Assembly (NCBI RefSeq): GCF_004343035.1
Contig: NZ_SMCQ01000002.1
Span: 1-64,000 of the forward strand
Origin: Longibaculum muris
Lineage (GTDB): Bacteria; Bacillota_I; Bacilli_A; Erysipelotrichales; Coprobacillaceae
Reading direction: 5' to 3'
DNA: 64,000 nucleotides
Part shown: piece by piece, positions 1 through 9,578 of the stretch
Position numbering within the stretch: position 1 is the stretch's first letter
Layout of the letters: every line of letters starts with the position of its first letter
Translations under genes and position numbers: made by a program
The notes under the pieces: model-generated
The model's database searches: none
Told to the model about the DNA's origin: nothing
Seen by the model: only the letters and a program-made list of their open reading frames with translations

Positions 1-112
1 CATTGTCTATCTCTAAAGACAACTTCTGTCTTCTAGCTCTTCTTTGTTTCTTCTTATTGACGTGTTTTCTGTTTAGTTTTCAATGTCCGTTTGCTGCCCT
101 CTTGCCGAGTGC
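1..112 (-). promoter_or_regulatory. rRNA operon leader (5' part, runs off left edge)
   Basis: Read on the minus strand this stretch contains CATTGAAAACTAAACAG (positions 69-85), which resembles the boxA/antitermination segment found in leaders and spacers of Bacillota rRNA operons. A small hairpin (AGACA-N5-TGTCT near 17-31) follows. No reading frame of note is present. With the strong promoter just upstream, the simplest reading is the leader of an rRNA operon whose 16S gene starts beyond position 1. The rRNA gene itself is not visible. Confidence 0.6.
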
Positions 113-118
113 TCATCT

Positions 119-147
119 ATAATACCATCTCATCCCTCCCTTTGCAA
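119..147 (-). promoter_or_regulatory. Strong sigma-A promoter of the putative rRNA operon
   Basis: On the minus strand, -35 TTGCAA (142-147) and -10 TATTAT (119-124) are separated by exactly 17 bp. A/T tracts upstream (151-178) resemble an UP element. Transcription would run leftwards into the leader. The promoter lies just downstream of the proC terminator, so it is independent of proC. Confidence 0.7.
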
Positions 148-193
148 GTCTTTTTTTTACTTTTTTTGCACTTTTTTATCGATTCTTTGAAAA

Positions 194-232
194 ACGCTGA
201 TTCCATCGCAGTTTTTTGAATCAGCATTTTTT
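194..232 (-). terminator. Rho-independent terminator after proC
   Basis: The stem GCTGATTC (196-203) pairs with GAATCAGC (218-225). A/T runs on both sides allow it to work in either direction. It sits 14 bp beyond the proC stop codon. Confidence 0.75.
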
Positions 233-238
233 GACATT

Positions 239-1021
239 TTATTTATAATGAACAGCAGATGTTATAGCATCCATCAAAGTAGCACGTATATTCCCTTTTT
301 CTAACGCTTCTACTCCTCTAATTGTTGACCCACCTGGGGAACAAACTTGATCTTTTAATACTCCTGGATGCAATGATGTTTCTAATTGCATAAGTCCAGA
401 ACCAACAATCGTTTGTGAAGCAAGTTTATAAGCCATATCTCTAGGAACACCTTCCTTTACTGCACCATCAGCTAATGCTTCAATAATCATATAAACAAAA
501 GCAGGTCCACAGCCACTTAAAGTTCCTGCAGCCCCCATTAAATGGGAAGGTACAACTTCAATCTCGCCAATCGATGAAAACATTTTTTTAACAAAATCAA
601 ATTCTTCTAAAGTCAATGAATGGGTTTCTTCGATTAAAGACATACCTGCTAAAACACGGGCAGGTGTATTTGGCATAACAAAAATATGTCTTGTAGATGA
701 ATCTAGCAATTCTTGATAACGAGCATAGTCATATCCTAAAACAATTGAAATTAATGCTTTGTTTTTTAACAAATCAATCAATGGTTCTAATACTTTCTCG
801 ACAACTTGCGGTTTAACACCAATAAAAACCATTTCACTTTCACAAACAACTTCTTTTTCATCCTTCGCAATCACAAACCCTAAATCTTTAACTTTATCTA
901 GCTGTGAACTGACAATATCATAAGCAATAATATCCTCACCTTTTAAAAATCCTGATTTAACAATTCCTTGAGCAATGGCCCCTGCCATATTTCCCATACC
1001 AATAAATCCTAATTTTTTCAT
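239..1021 (-). CDS. proC: Pyrroline-5-carboxylate reductase
   Basis: Catalyses the last step of proline synthesis, NAD(P)H-dependent reduction of 1-pyrroline-5-carboxylate, in the cytosol. The 260-residue protein has the N-terminal Rossmann motif GFIGMGNMAGAI and the C-terminal dimerisation signature around DQVCSPGGSTIRGV, and its length is normal for the family. The start is the Met of MKKLGFIG because AGGAGG (1027-1032) lies 5 nt upstream; a Met six codons earlier has no ribosome binding site. It follows ftsZ by 39 bp on the same strand and probably shares its transcript, ending at the terminator near 194-232. Identification is by clear family motifs. Confidence 0.95.
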   Translation of the reverse strand: MKKLGFIGMGNMAGAIAQGIVKSGFLKGEDIIAYDIVSSQLDKVKDLGFVIAKDEKEVVCESEMVFIGVKPQVVEKVLEPLIDLLKNKALISIVLGYDYARYQELLDSSTRHIFVMPNTPARVLAGMSLIEETHSLTLEEFDFVKKMFSSIGEIEVVPSHLMGAAGTLSGCGPAFVYMIIEALADGAVKEGVPRDMAYKLASQTIVGSGLMQLETSLHPGVLKDQVCSPGGSTIRGVEALEKGNIRATLMDAITSAVHYK

Positions 1022-1060
1022 AAAATCCTCCTTATACAAGAAAAGCTAACAAACGTTAGC

Positions 1061-2143
1061 CTATAATTTTCTATTTCTTAAAAATGCTGGTACATCATCG
1101 TCATCATCTTCAACATCATAAACAGTTGGTCTTACTGTTGATTCATATGGAGATGTTTGTTTTGGTTGATTAGGCGTTACTGGTGTAACTTCTTCTTCAT
1201 CTTCAAAACCAGTTGCAATAACTGTAACGATAACTTGATCATCTAATTGTTCATTAATTGCCACACCTAAAACAGTATTCACATCATTACCAACAGCTTC
1301 TCTAATTGTTGCTAGAGCAGTATTAGCATCATATAATGTAATATTTGTTCCACCTGTCACATTAACAATTGCATCTTTTGCCCCTGCAATAGACACATCT
1401 AATAATGGTGATGAAATAGCACGCAATGCTGCTTCTTCAGCTTTATTTTCACCATCACTCATTCCAATTCCAATTAATGCAGAACCTCTATCCTTCATAA
1501 CTGAAGATACATCAGCAAAGTCAAGGTTAATAAAAGCAGGAATAGCAATTAAATCAGTAATTGTTTGTACTCCTTGTCTTAATACATTATCAGCTTCTCT
1601 AAATGCTTCACCCATAGGTTTTCTACCAATCGCATCTAATAAACGATCATTAGAAACAACAATAATTGAATCTACATTTTCTCTTAACTCAGCCAAACCA
1701 CCTTTAGCTTGTCTTAAGACCTTTGGTCCTTCAAAGGTAAAAGGAGATGTCACAACCCCAACTGTTAAAGCTCCTAATTCTCTAGAAATCTTTGCAACAA
1801 CAGGTGCAGCACCAGTTCCTGTTCCTCCACCCATACCAGCAGCAATAAATACCATATTGGCACCAGCTAAAGCTTGTCTAATTTCTTCTTCAGTTTCTAA
1901 TGCAGCTTTACGTCCAACTTCAGGATTTCCCCCAGCACCTAAACCATGTGTTAATTCTTTTCCTAAGATAATTTTATTTTCAATATCGATACCTTTTAAA
2001 ATTTGAGCATCCGTATTGGCAACATAAAAATCAACACCTCTAACACCGTCTTTAGCCATTCTTGCAACGGCATTACAACCACCGCCACCAACACCAATAA
2101 CTTTAATCTTCGCAACCTGAACAAAATCTAAATTACTATCCAT
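1061..2143 (-). CDS. ftsZ: Cell division GTPase FtsZ
   Basis: Tubulin-like GTPase that polymerises into the cytokinetic Z-ring on the inner face of the membrane. The 360-residue protein shows the N-terminal nucleotide loop GGGGCNAV, the tubulin signature [10 protein letters not shown], and, after an acidic and Gln/Pro-rich linker, the C-terminal peptide [10 protein letters not shown] that binds FtsA. The start chosen is MDSNLDFVQ at 2143; a longer in-frame extension of 17 codons has no better ribosome site and does not look like FtsZ. It lies 22 bp downstream of ftsA, the usual ftsA-ftsZ order, and they are probably cotranscribed from the promoter before ftsA. Confidence 0.98.
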   Translation of the reverse strand: MDSNLDFVQVAKIKVIGVGGGGCNAVARMAKDGVRGVDFYVANTDAQILKGIDIENKIILGKELTHGLGAGGNPEVGRKAALETEEEIRQALAGANMVFIAAGMGGGTGTGAAPVVAKISRELGALTVGVVTSPFTFEGPKVLRQAKGGLAELRENVDSIIVVSNDRLLDAIGRKPMGEAFREADNVLRQGVQTITDLIAIPAFINLDFADVSSVMKDRGSALIGIGMSDGENKAEEAALRAISSPLLDVSIAGAKDAIVNVTGGTNITLYDANTALATIREAVGNDVNTVLGVAINEQLDDQVIVTVIATGFEDEEEVTPVTPNQPKQTSPYESTVRPTVYDVEDDDDDVPAFLRNRKL

Positions 2144-2165
2144 ATTTCCTATCCTCACTTTTATA

Positions 2166-3437
2166 TTAATCTTCTTCGCTAAAAAAATTCTCAATCACTT
2201 TAGAAAACTTTCCTTTTTTCTTATCCCCATGAACGGGTTTTGTTTTCGTTAGTCCCTTAAAACGAATACTCATCGTACTAGAAATATCTGGTAAAACCAC
2301 CGAAGGATCTAAATGTCCTAAAATCTTTGCACGATCATTTAAATAATACATCATTCCTAAACATGAAACAAAAGACATATCTCTTGCCCCAATTGTATCA
2401 GGACGATAAGTTCTAACTGCACTTTGTAAAATCTCACTAGCCACACGATCAATTTCAGGAAGTTCTCCACCACCACCAACAATCACAGTTTCATAGCTTC
2501 TTCCATCATTAATCACATCAATTTTAGTCTTAATGACTTCCATGATATCTTTGACTCCAGCAGATAAAACTTCTGACAAATCTTTTTGTGTGTAATGTTT
2601 TTCAAATTCTTTATCGCGTGTTGTATGTATAATATCTTCGTCTCCAATATTGAGATCACACGTTCCATATTTCACTTTATACACCTCAGCCTTATCTAGA
2701 GGAATTTGCCAAGATGTAGCAATCTTTTTAGTCAAATCATATCCACCAACCCCAGCTTGGGCAATATATTTTAAATATCCACCCTCAAAAAAAGCAACAG
2801 TTGATGTTCTATAACCAATATCAATCAATATCGCACCTTCTTGAAGATATACTGCATCAAAAGCTTCTTTTGCACAAGCATAAGCGTTGATTGTAATATC
2901 TAAAACTTCAACACCGGCTTTTTCAGCAGCACTGATATATCCATAAAGAAGTTTTTTCTTTGTTGTAATAATCAATGATTCAGCCTTTAATGATGCAGAC
3001 TTTGCCCCAATAGGTACTTCTTTCATTGATTTGGTATCAAGTTGAAACATTGTAGGAATAACCGAAATGACTTCCTCGTCTTTATCTAATTCAAAACGTT
3101 TAGAAAGTTTTAAAGCTCTCACAACATCATCACTTGTAATTTGATCTAAAGGAGAATTGACCTTTGTAATTCCATCACTTTGATAAATATGTGCATGAAA
3201 TGAAGGAATACATAAAGCGACTTTCGTAATGGTTGCCCCTAATGATTTTGAAGCTTCATCTAACAACAGTTTGATTTCACTGACAACACTAGGCATATTT
3301 TCAATCTTACCCTTACGAATTCCGTGACTCGTTATTTTTTTCGAAAATAAAATATTTATATTAGCACTTACGACTTCCCCAACTAGGAGTTTAATCGTTG
3401 CACTTCCTATATCTAACACAGCATAGATATCTTTCAT
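2166..3437 (-). CDS. ftsA: Cell division protein FtsA
   Basis: Actin-fold ATPase that tethers FtsZ filaments to the membrane. The 423-residue protein begins with the actin-family phosphate-1 loop ([15 protein letters not shown]) and has the second nucleotide segment ([19 protein letters not shown]) and the adenosine loop ([12 protein letters not shown]). The C terminus ends in a basic/aromatic stretch ([16 protein letters not shown]) compatible with the amphipathic membrane-targeting helix. The start MKDIYAVLD is set by AAAGGAG about 9 nt upstream; 33 upstream in-frame codons are untranslated leader holding a promoter. A terminator just upstream separates it from divIB, so ftsAZ can be expressed separately from the lipid II genes. 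Confidence 0.95.
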   Translation of the reverse strand: MKDIYAVLDIGSATIKLLVGEVVSANINILFSKKITSHGIRKGKIENMPSVVSEIKLLLDEASKSLGATITKVALCIPSFHAHIYQSDGITKVNSPLDQITSDDVVRALKLSKRFELDKDEEVISVIPTMFQLDTKSMKEVPIGAKSASLKAESLIITTKKKLLYGYISAAEKAGVEVLDITINAYACAKEAFDAVYLQEGAILIDIGYRTSTVAFFEGGYLKYIAQAGVGGYDLTKKIATSWQIPLDKAEVYKVKYGTCDLNIGDEDIIHTTRDKEFEKHYTQKDLSEVLSAGVKDIMEVIKTKIDVINDGRSYETVIVGGGGELPEIDRVASEILQSAVRTYRPDTIGARDMSFVSCLGMMYYLNDRAKILGHLDPSVVLPDISSTMSIRFKGLTKTKPVHGDKKKGKFSKVIENFFSEED

Positions 3438-3471
3438 AAATGATTCTCCTTTAAAAAAATACTTCTTTATC

Positions 3472-3480
3472 ATTGTATCA
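3472..3480 (-). promoter_or_regulatory. Extended -10 promoter for ftsAZ
   Basis: On the minus strand TGATACAAT is an extended -10 (TGn plus TACAAT) 35 bp before the ftsA start. No good -35 is visible at 17 bp. It lies after the divIB terminator, which supports a separate ftsA-ftsZ transcript. Confidence 0.5.
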
Positions 3481-3533
3481 TAAAATTCCCGATAAGAAAA
3501 CACATAATCTTGAAACAAAGAATCTTTTTTAAG

Positions 3534-3563
3534 CAAAAATGTACCTTGTTAGACAAGATACAT
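3534..3563 (-). terminator. Terminator between divIB and ftsA
   Basis: The stem 3539-3548 pairs with 3554-3563 (ten pairs, one being G-U on the minus-strand RNA) with a five-base loop, followed by five U. The stem overlaps the first base of the divIB stop codon. Confidence 0.75.
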
Positions 3564-4330
3564 CATTTACATTTTTTCATATAAACATGATTTCCTTCAA
3601 AACTAAATTCGCAACGATCACTATAAGCTGTCATAAAAGCCTCATAATCAAATTTAGAAAGTTGCTCAACCATACTCTCTACTCTTAAGTAGAGAATCTT
3701 GCCATTATCCATCAGAAACTTCAAACGTGATGTATCAGCTTTGATTGGCGAATAAATGATATCACTCGTTTGACTTTTAATTAATTCAGGAATTTTTACA
3801 TATTCTTTAGCAAATTGTTTTAAAAACTTTAAATCTTTAAAACCTGTTAACTGCGGAGTTGCTTGTAACGAAGCAATTATACTTTGATCAGCGGTTAAAG
3901 AAACATTGCCTAATTCATCAATCACATAAGTTGTTTTATCAATGATACAATAAGCTACTTTTTGAGCTTCTTCAACTTCTATTTTAACATGTCCAAGCCA
4001 ATCTTTACTGACATAAGCCTTTTTAATCAAAGGAACTGTTTTGACTTCATCTTCAATTTTCCCAGTATTTACAAACAAATAATAAGAAGATTTATTAACC
4101 GATATTTTTTTTAAAATATCCGCTGTTTTCACTTCATGATTACCTGTAACCACAATAGATTTAACCTTTGAATAATCACTCACAAAATACGCTCCAATAC
4201 AAACAAAAACCATCAAATAAAGAAGAACTTTAAAACGTCTTTTTAACTTTTTTTTCTTTTTTGTTTTTAAAATCTTTATAGCCTGATTCTCATCATGTTC
4301 ATTATAATAGTATTCCTGTTGATGAGACAT
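3563..4330 (-). CDS. divIB: Cell division protein DivIB/FtsQ
   Basis: Bitopic divisome protein working with FtsL/DivIC to activate septal peptidoglycan synthesis. The 255-residue protein has a cytosolic basic tail (TKKKKKLKRRFK), one membrane helix at about 33-50, and an extracellular POTRA domain (about 54-120; SIVVTGNHEV...IEVEEAQKVA) followed by the beta domain. Length and layout fit DivIB. It starts 9 bp after the murB stop on the same strand, in the common murG-murB-divIB order. Sequence similarity in this family is low, but the context makes the assignment secure. Confidence 0.9.
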   Translation of the reverse strand: MSHQQEYYYNEHDENQAIKILKTKKKKKLKRRFKVLLYLMVFVCIGAYFVSDYSKVKSIVVTGNHEVKTADILKKISVNKSSYYLFVNTGKIEDEVKTVPLIKKAYVSKDWLGHVKIEVEEAQKVAYCIIDKTTYVIDELGNVSLTADQSIIASLQATPQLTGFKDLKFLKQFAKEYVKIPELIKSQTSDIIYSPIKADTSRLKFLMDNGKILYLRVESMVEQLSKFDYEAFMTAYSDRCEFSFEGNHVYMKKCK

Positions 4331-4339
4331 TCACATCAC

Positions 4340-5254
4340 CTACTCCCAGTTAACCAAGATAACTTCTTTCTCTAATTCCACTCTAAAACGATCAAAAACA
4401 GTTTTTTCAACCAATAAAATCAAATCCAAAATATCCTTAGCACTCGCATAACCATTATTAACAATAAAATTAGAATGCTTTGGTGAAACTTGTGCCCCAC
4501 CAATTTCATATCCTCTTAAACCACATTCATCAATATATTTCCAGGCTGGTTTTTCTTCAGGATTTCTAAAAATACTTCCCGCACTCGCAAAATTCCATGG
4601 TTGTGTTGTCATCCGTTTTTCTTTACGTTTATCTAAAACTTGCATAATTTCTTGAGGATCACGTGGTGCCATTGTAAATGTTGCTTCCACCAAAACCCAA
4701 TCTTTATGCTCTTGTAAAATCGATTTACGATAAGAAAATTGCATTTCTTCTTTACTTAAAGTTACCAATTCTCCTTCGTCATTTAAAACAACTGCTGAAG
4801 TAAAAACATCAGCCATACAATATTTATAAGCTCCGGCATTCATATAAACGCCTCCACCAATTGTTCCAGGAATTCCACCCATAAATTCAAAACCAGAAAG
4901 ACCAGTTTTGGCTGCTTCATAAGCCAAATAAATCATACTGACCCCAGCTCCAGCACGAATTTCTAAACCATTAATATGCACATGATTCAACCCTTGTGAT
5001 AGAGAAAAAATCACACCCTCATATTCTTTATCAGAAAACAATAAATCCGAACCTTTACCAATCACCATATGTTTTACTTGATGTTGACGACAATAATGAA
5101 TACCACGTCCTAAAGCATCAATATCTTTAATATGCACAAAAAAGCGAGCAGGTCCACCCACTTTAAAAGTTGTATGTTTATACATTGGTTCATTTTCTAA
5201 GATTTCACCTAAATCCAAATCAACCAAATCATAGAATACTTGATCAAAATCCAT
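4340..5254 (-). CDS. murB: UDP-N-acetylenolpyruvoylglucosamine reductase MurB
   Basis: FAD/NADPH enzyme that reduces the enolpyruvyl group to make UDP-MurNAc in the cytosol. The 304-residue protein contains the FAD-binding segments VIGKGSDLLF and GIPGTIGGGVYMNAGAY, the AGSIFRNP motif carrying the catalytic Ser, and a C-terminal AQVSPKHSNFIVN block. The length is that of type II MurB enzymes. It sits two bases downstream of the murG stop (5257) and 9 bp before divIB, inside the ftsW-murG-murB-divIB operon. Confidence 0.97.
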   Translation of the reverse strand: MDFDQVFYDLVDLDLGEILENEPMYKHTTFKVGGPARFFVHIKDIDALGRGIHYCRQHQVKHMVIGKGSDLLFSDKEYEGVIFSLSQGLNHVHINGLEIRAGAGVSMIYLAYEAAKTGLSGFEFMGGIPGTIGGGVYMNAGAYKYCMADVFTSAVVLNDEGELVTLSKEEMQFSYRKSILQEHKDWVLVEATFTMAPRDPQEIMQVLDKRKEKRMTTQPWNFASAGSIFRNPEEKPAWKYIDECGLRGYEIGGAQVSPKHSNFIVNNGYASAKDILDLILLVEKTVFDRFRVELEKEVILVNWE

Positions 5255-5256
5255 AT

Positions 5257-6345
5257 CTATTTCCTTTCTAATGTTTTTAATATTTCTTGATAAATATCTT
5301 CACAAGCATGAGGTTTTCCTAAAGCCTTTGCATGACTTGCTAAATTCTTTAAAACATCCTCATGCGATAATAAATGTCTTGTTTCTTTGACAAATCCTGA
5401 AGCCGTTAAATCTTTTTCTAAAATCCAATGAGCCGCTGATGCATCAACCAATTCTTTAGCATTATATTCTTGATGATTAGCAACCACATATGGACTTGGA
5501 ATAATTAATGATGCTGCCCCTAAAGCAGTAATTTCAGCTAAAGTTGTTGCGCCAGCGCGTGAAACAATCAAATCACAGCTTGCTATTAAGCTAGGCATAT
5601 CATCAATATAACTTACCAAATGAATGGAATCATTTAAATCCTTTAATTCTTCCTTCATTTCATCATAATAATTTTTACCTGTTACATAAACAATATCAAA
5701 AGCATCATATTGCATCTGTCTTAAAGCCTCTTTCATCACTTTATTAACTGATGAAGAACCTAGACTTCCCATCACAATAACAACTGTTTTTCGTGAGGAA
5801 GGAATGTTGTAAATATCATGAATATCCTGCATTTTTTGATGAGTCACAACACTCGCACGAGGATTTCCTAATAAAACTGTCTTATCATGAGGAAATTCAT
5901 TATACGCCTTTTCATAACAACATACAATCTTATCAACTTTTTTTATTAAAATTTTATTGGTTAATCCAATAATTGAATTTTGTTCATGAATCATTGTAGG
6001 AATATTCATCTTTGCTGCAGCTAAAACAATTGAAGCACTTGGATATCCCCCAAATCCTACAACAATATCTGGTTGAAATTCCTTCAATATTTTTTTAGAT
6101 TCTTTTAAAGATTTCACAAAAATCATAGCGTTCTTTATTTTTTGTAAAGGATTGCCAACCAACCCTTTTACTTTTAATCCTTTATAAGCATAGCCTTTTT
6201 GTGGAACCACTTGTGATTCTAAACGATCCGTTGTTCCAACAAATAAAAATTCAGCCTTTATATCTTGTGTCTTTATATATTCAACAAGAGCTAACGCGGG
6301 ATATAAATGTCCACCCGTTCCCCCTGCACTAACAATTATCTTCAT
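5257..6345 (-). CDS. murG: Lipid II synthase MurG (GlcNAc transferase)
   Basis: GT28 glycosyltransferase that adds GlcNAc to lipid I on the cytosolic membrane face, giving lipid II. The 362-residue protein has the N-terminal glycine-rich loop AGGTGGHLYPA, the HEQNSIIG block, and the C-terminal UDP-GlcNAc site SRAGATTLAEI with a following YVVANHQEYNA. The start is MKIIVSAGG because GGGAGTGAT lies just upstream; five codons earlier an ATG lacks a ribosome site. It follows ftsW directly. A good extended -10 inside the ftsW stop region could give it extra expression. Confidence 0.97.
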   Translation of the reverse strand: MKIIVSAGGTGGHLYPALALVEYIKTQDIKAEFLFVGTTDRLESQVVPQKGYAYKGLKVKGLVGNPLQKIKNAMIFVKSLKESKKILKEFQPDIVVGFGGYPSASIVLAAAKMNIPTMIHEQNSIIGLTNKILIKKVDKIVCCYEKAYNEFPHDKTVLLGNPRASVVTHQKMQDIHDIYNIPSSRKTVVIVMGSLGSSSVNKVMKEALRQMQYDAFDIVYVTGKNYYDEMKEELKDLNDSIHLVSYIDDMPSLIASCDLIVSRAGATTLAEITALGAASLIIPSPYVVANHQEYNAKELVDASAAHWILEKDLTASGFVKETRHLLSHEDVLKNLASHAKALGKPHACEDIYQEILKTLERK

Positions 6346-6365
6346 TTTTATCACTCCCATTGTTT

Positions 6366-6374
6366 ATTATAGCA
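6366..6374 (-). promoter_or_regulatory. Possible internal promoter before murG
   Basis: On the minus strand TGCTATAAT is a perfect extended -10 (TGn plus TATAAT) ending 20 bp before the murG start. The -35 region is poor (CTCGAA at 17 bp), and the 5' leader would be only a few bases longer than the ribosome site, so this is tentative. Confidence 0.35.
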
Positions 6375-7452
6375 CACAATTTGCAGATTTCGAGATATTA
6401 ATTAAAATTCCTATACTCATTAAAGTAATTGTTAAACTTGTTCCTCCATATGACATCAATGGTAATGTAACTCCGGTTACTGGGAACAATCCCACAACAA
6501 CACCTAAATTAATTAATGTTTGAATTCCAATCAAAGAAACAATTCCTATCATCAAAAGACTTCCAAACAAATCTTTGACATTTTTACTCACTTGTAAAAT
6601 TGTTTTAAACAAACATAAATAAAGACCAATTAAAATAATCCCTCCTAAAAAACCAAATTCCTCTGCAACAATCGCAAAAATAAAATCAGTCTGTGGTTCA
6701 GGTAAATAAAAATGCTTCTGAATACTTTTATCAAAACCTACACCTAACAAACCTCCTGGACCAATTGCATACAAAGCTTGAATAGCTTGAAAACCACTTC
6801 CTAAAGGATCTTGGAAAGGATCTAAGAAAGATAAAATACGTTTCATTCGATATGGTGCAGAAAGAATCATAAAAACAATTCCCACTACCCCTAAGACCCC
6901 TAAAAAGACAAAATAAATAAAAGGAAAAGGTGAAACAATAATCATAACAACAATACTACATGCCATAACAATTCCACTACCAAAATCCGGTTGTAACATA
7001 ATCAATAAAAAACCTAGTCCCATCACAAGCAACAACTTTAAACTGTATTTCAATTTCTTCATATGATAATAGTTTTTTTCAATGTATACAGCCGCAAAAA
7101 TAATCATTCCAATCTTAAATAACTCACTAGGCTGCAAAGCAAAAATACCAAAATTAAACCAACTACGACTCCCTCCTCTAACAACCCCTAAACCAGGAAT
7201 TAAAACTAATATCAATAATAGAAAACAAACTAAAATAATTGGTTTATAATATTTTTTATAAAGATGATAATCAATCCGTGATGTTATAAACATCGCAATA
7301 ATCCCAATACAAGCAAAAATCGCTTGACGTTTAATATAATATAAGGAGTCATCATATTTATAAAGTGCCCAGACATGGGAAGAACTATAAACACTTATTA
7401 ATCCAAAGATGACGATAATTAAGGTTAAAATAATGATTCTTTTTGTTTTCAT
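6367..7452 (-). CDS. ftsW: SEDS-family peptidoglycan polymerase FtsW
   Basis: Polytopic glycosyltransferase that polymerises lipid II with its partner class b PBP. The 361-residue protein is hydrophobic throughout with about ten membrane helices. It carries the SEDS motifs GGSRSW-x-n-QPSE, the QPDFG block, and the C-terminal GVTLPLMSYGGTSL signature. The start MKTKRII is set by GGAGG (7460-7464) 7 nt upstream. Position next to murG argues for FtsW rather than RodA, though the family alone would not decide. It is the first gene of its operon, just after the terminator of the Bce module. Confidence 0.9.
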   Translation of the reverse strand: MKTKRIIILTLIIVIFGLISVYSSSHVWALYKYDDSLYYIKRQAIFACIGIIAMFITSRIDYHLYKKYYKPIILVCFLLLILVLIPGLGVVRGGSRSWFNFGIFALQPSELFKIGMIIFAAVYIEKNYYHMKKLKYSLKLLLVMGLGFLLIMLQPDFGSGIVMACSIVVMIIVSPFPFIYFVFLGVLGVVGIVFMILSAPYRMKRILSFLDPFQDPLGSGFQAIQALYAIGPGGLLGVGFDKSIQKHFYLPEPQTDFIFAIVAEEFGFLGGIILIGLYLCLFKTILQVSKNVKDLFGSLLMIGIVSLIGIQTLINLGVVVGLFPVTGVTLPLMSYGGTSLTITLMSIGILINISKSANCVL

Positions 7453-7492
7453 GGTGATTCCTCCATCATTTAAACATATGAAAAGAACATAC

Positions 7493-7521
7493 AAAAAAGA
7501 AGATGCCTTAGACATCTTCTT
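7493..7521 (-). terminator. Terminator after the BceB-like permease
   Basis: AAGAAGATG (7497-7505) pairs with CATCTTCTT (7513-7521) in a nine-pair stem followed by a U tract on the minus strand. It overlaps the permease stop codon and isolates the module from ftsW. An almost identical hairpin follows murD (12161-12187). Confidence 0.85.
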
Positions 7522-9577
7522 AATCTTTTAACATAGCTCGACTTGAATAATACGTCACCATCATGTAACCACCATAAATCAAAATGATAAAGATAACCGT
7601 AGCTATAATTGATGGTAATAAATTTTGTTTCCCAAATGTTGAAATAATATATGTACAAAATTGAATTCCAAAAACTGAATGAACAATTGCTACCATCAAT
7701 GGAGCAACAAAGAATAAAGCAATCTGTTTAAACAAAGCTTTTTGAATCATTTTTTCATCTGTTCCAATTTTTCTAAGCATCGTATAACGTTCTTTGTTAT
7801 CAGCACTTTCACTTAATTCCTTCAATGCCAATAAAGCTGCACTCGAAATCAAGAAAACAACGCCAATATAAATTCCAATGAAAATTACCATTGCTCCAAT
7901 TCCGACACTCCCTTCATAAATCGAAATACGTGTGATTGCATCAAGATTTGTATTTTTACTATAAGGATGTTGATCAAGGGCAATAATCTTATCTTCAATT
8001 GCTTGACACCCGGCTTTATCATTAGCCTTATAATTAGCAATCATAATATTTTGCGCACGAATACTTTCATTAACTGCTTGATCTGGCACCAAGATAATTC
8101 CTGAGTTGCTTTCATTGGAAGAAGGAACAACAAAGCCATCTTGACACGTTTGATACTTAGGAGTGTATGTTTGATTAAGCAGCTGAATAGGACTATTCGC
8201 TTTTAAACCTTGATTTCTTATTGCTACCATATTATCAAAATTAGCAACAATCATATATTGATGATCTGAAAGTTGAAATTGTTTTTGACCATATCTTTTA
8301 GCAATCTGATTATAATCACTTATACGCATAATATTTTCAGCCATATCGGTATTTAAAAATGTATATTTTTGTTTGATTGATGGGAAGGCTTTTCCTAAAG
8401 TATCTTTCAACGTTAAATCATTGGTTGCATATGTATTGACGGTACAAACATCTTTAAAATATTTATCAATAGAAAAATCTAATTGACGGAAAGTCTCGGC
8501 AATACTTATATGCGAATCAGCAATTTCACCTTGAGTATATTGTTTTCCATTCGCATTTTGACCTGCCAAATCCCAATTCTTTTCAAGATAAATATCCACT
8601 GGTGTGAATTCTTGCATATTTGAAGTCACAGCATTTTTTAAAGCTATCCCGCTTGATAAAACACAAATGGTTGTAAATAACATCAAACAAATAAGACTCA
8701 TAGAAAAAACTGTTGTATTCATTTGTGAGCTAAATTGTCTCACAACAAAACTATTTAAACCTTTGAAATAATGCTTTTTATAAAACATCATGATTTTCAA
8801 AATAAAACCTGATAATGACCAAAACAAAAGATATGTCCCACTAATCCCTAAAGCAATTGGAATAAAAATTTTATCTGCACTATCTAATTGTGTCACTCCT
8901 GCTGTTACTAAATAATAAGCATAACCTAGCATCCCAATAGATAAAAGAAAAACCAATGTACAAAGCCAAGTATTTTTAGCTTTGATCTGTTCATTTTTAC
9001 GCTTAGACAACAACAAATCAATCAATTGCTGACGTCCAATTGAAAACGTATTAAAAATCATCACAATAACATAAATAACCCCAAAATAAAGAATTGTTTT
9101 GAAAGTAGCTGATGATGAGAAGATAAATTCAAAGCGGGTCATATCAGCTTCAAACATATTTGCTACAAAAATACTCATCACTTGCGATAAAGCAATCCCT
9201 ATCAATAAACCAAACCCCAATGAAACAAGTCCAATCAAAAAAGTTTCACATAATAAAATCCAAGAGATTTGTCGTTTTCCCATTCCAAGTATCATATAGA
9301 TTCCAAATTCTTTATGACGTCTTTTCATCAAAAAACGACTTGCATAAATAATCAAGAAACCTAAGATAAAAGATACCAAGACACTAACACCTGACAAGAA
9401 ATTAACCATCATTTTAATAATTTCACGAGTAGATGAGGAAACATCCATCATCACACTTTGACTTTCAATAGAATTAAATAAATAGAAAATCGCAACACCT
9501 AAAACTAACGTAAAGAAGTAAATCGTATAATCTTTTAAACTACGTTTGATATTTCTTAAAGAGAGTCTCAATAACAT
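7520..9577 (-). CDS. BceB-type ABC permease (antimicrobial peptide resistance)
   Basis: Permease of a peptide-detoxification ABC transporter. The 685-residue protein has about ten membrane helices in the BceB arrangement: several N-terminal helices, an FtsX-like core, a large extracytoplasmic domain at roughly 305-525 with few hydrophobic stretches, and a final group of helices. In this family the large domain binds the peptide or peptide-lipid complex and signals to the cognate kinase. The start is ATG of MLLRLSLRN because GGAGG lies 8 nt upstream; a TTG five codons earlier has no site. It begins 1 bp after the ATPase stop. Substrate is unknown; bacitracin, lantibiotics and similar lipid II cycle inhibitors are typical. 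Confidence 0.85.
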   Translation of the reverse strand: MLLRLSLRNIKRSLKDYTIYFFTLVLGVAIFYLFNSIESQSVMMDVSSSTREIIKMMVNFLSGVSVLVSFILGFLIIYASRFLMKRRHKEFGIYMILGMGKRQISWILLCETFLIGLVSLGFGLLIGIALSQVMSIFVANMFEADMTRFEFIFSSSATFKTILYFGVIYVIVMIFNTFSIGRQQLIDLLLSKRKNEQIKAKNTWLCTLVFLLSIGMLGYAYYLVTAGVTQLDSADKIFIPIALGISGTYLLFWSLSGFILKIMMFYKKHYFKGLNSFVVRQFSSQMNTTVFSMSLICLMLFTTICVLSSGIALKNAVTSNMQEFTPVDIYLEKNWDLAGQNANGKQYTQGEIADSHISIAETFRQLDFSIDKYFKDVCTVNTYATNDLTLKDTLGKAFPSIKQKYTFLNTDMAENIMRISDYNQIAKRYGQKQFQLSDHQYMIVANFDNMVAIRNQGLKANSPIQLLNQTYTPKYQTCQDGFVVPSSNESNSGIILVPDQAVNESIRAQNIMIANYKANDKAGCQAIEDKIIALDQHPYSKNTNLDAITRISIYEGSVGIGAMVIFIGIYIGVVFLISSAALLALKELSESADNKERYTMLRKIGTDEKMIQKALFKQIALFFVAPLMVAIVHSVFGIQFCTYIISTFGKQNLLPSIIATVIFIILIYGGYMMVTYYSSRAMLKD

Positions 9578-9578
9578 C

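Noticed and set aside
9099-9351. Two overlapping plus-strand frames of 60-66 codons
   Set aside because: Antisense to the BceB-like permease, with composition typical of shadow frames.
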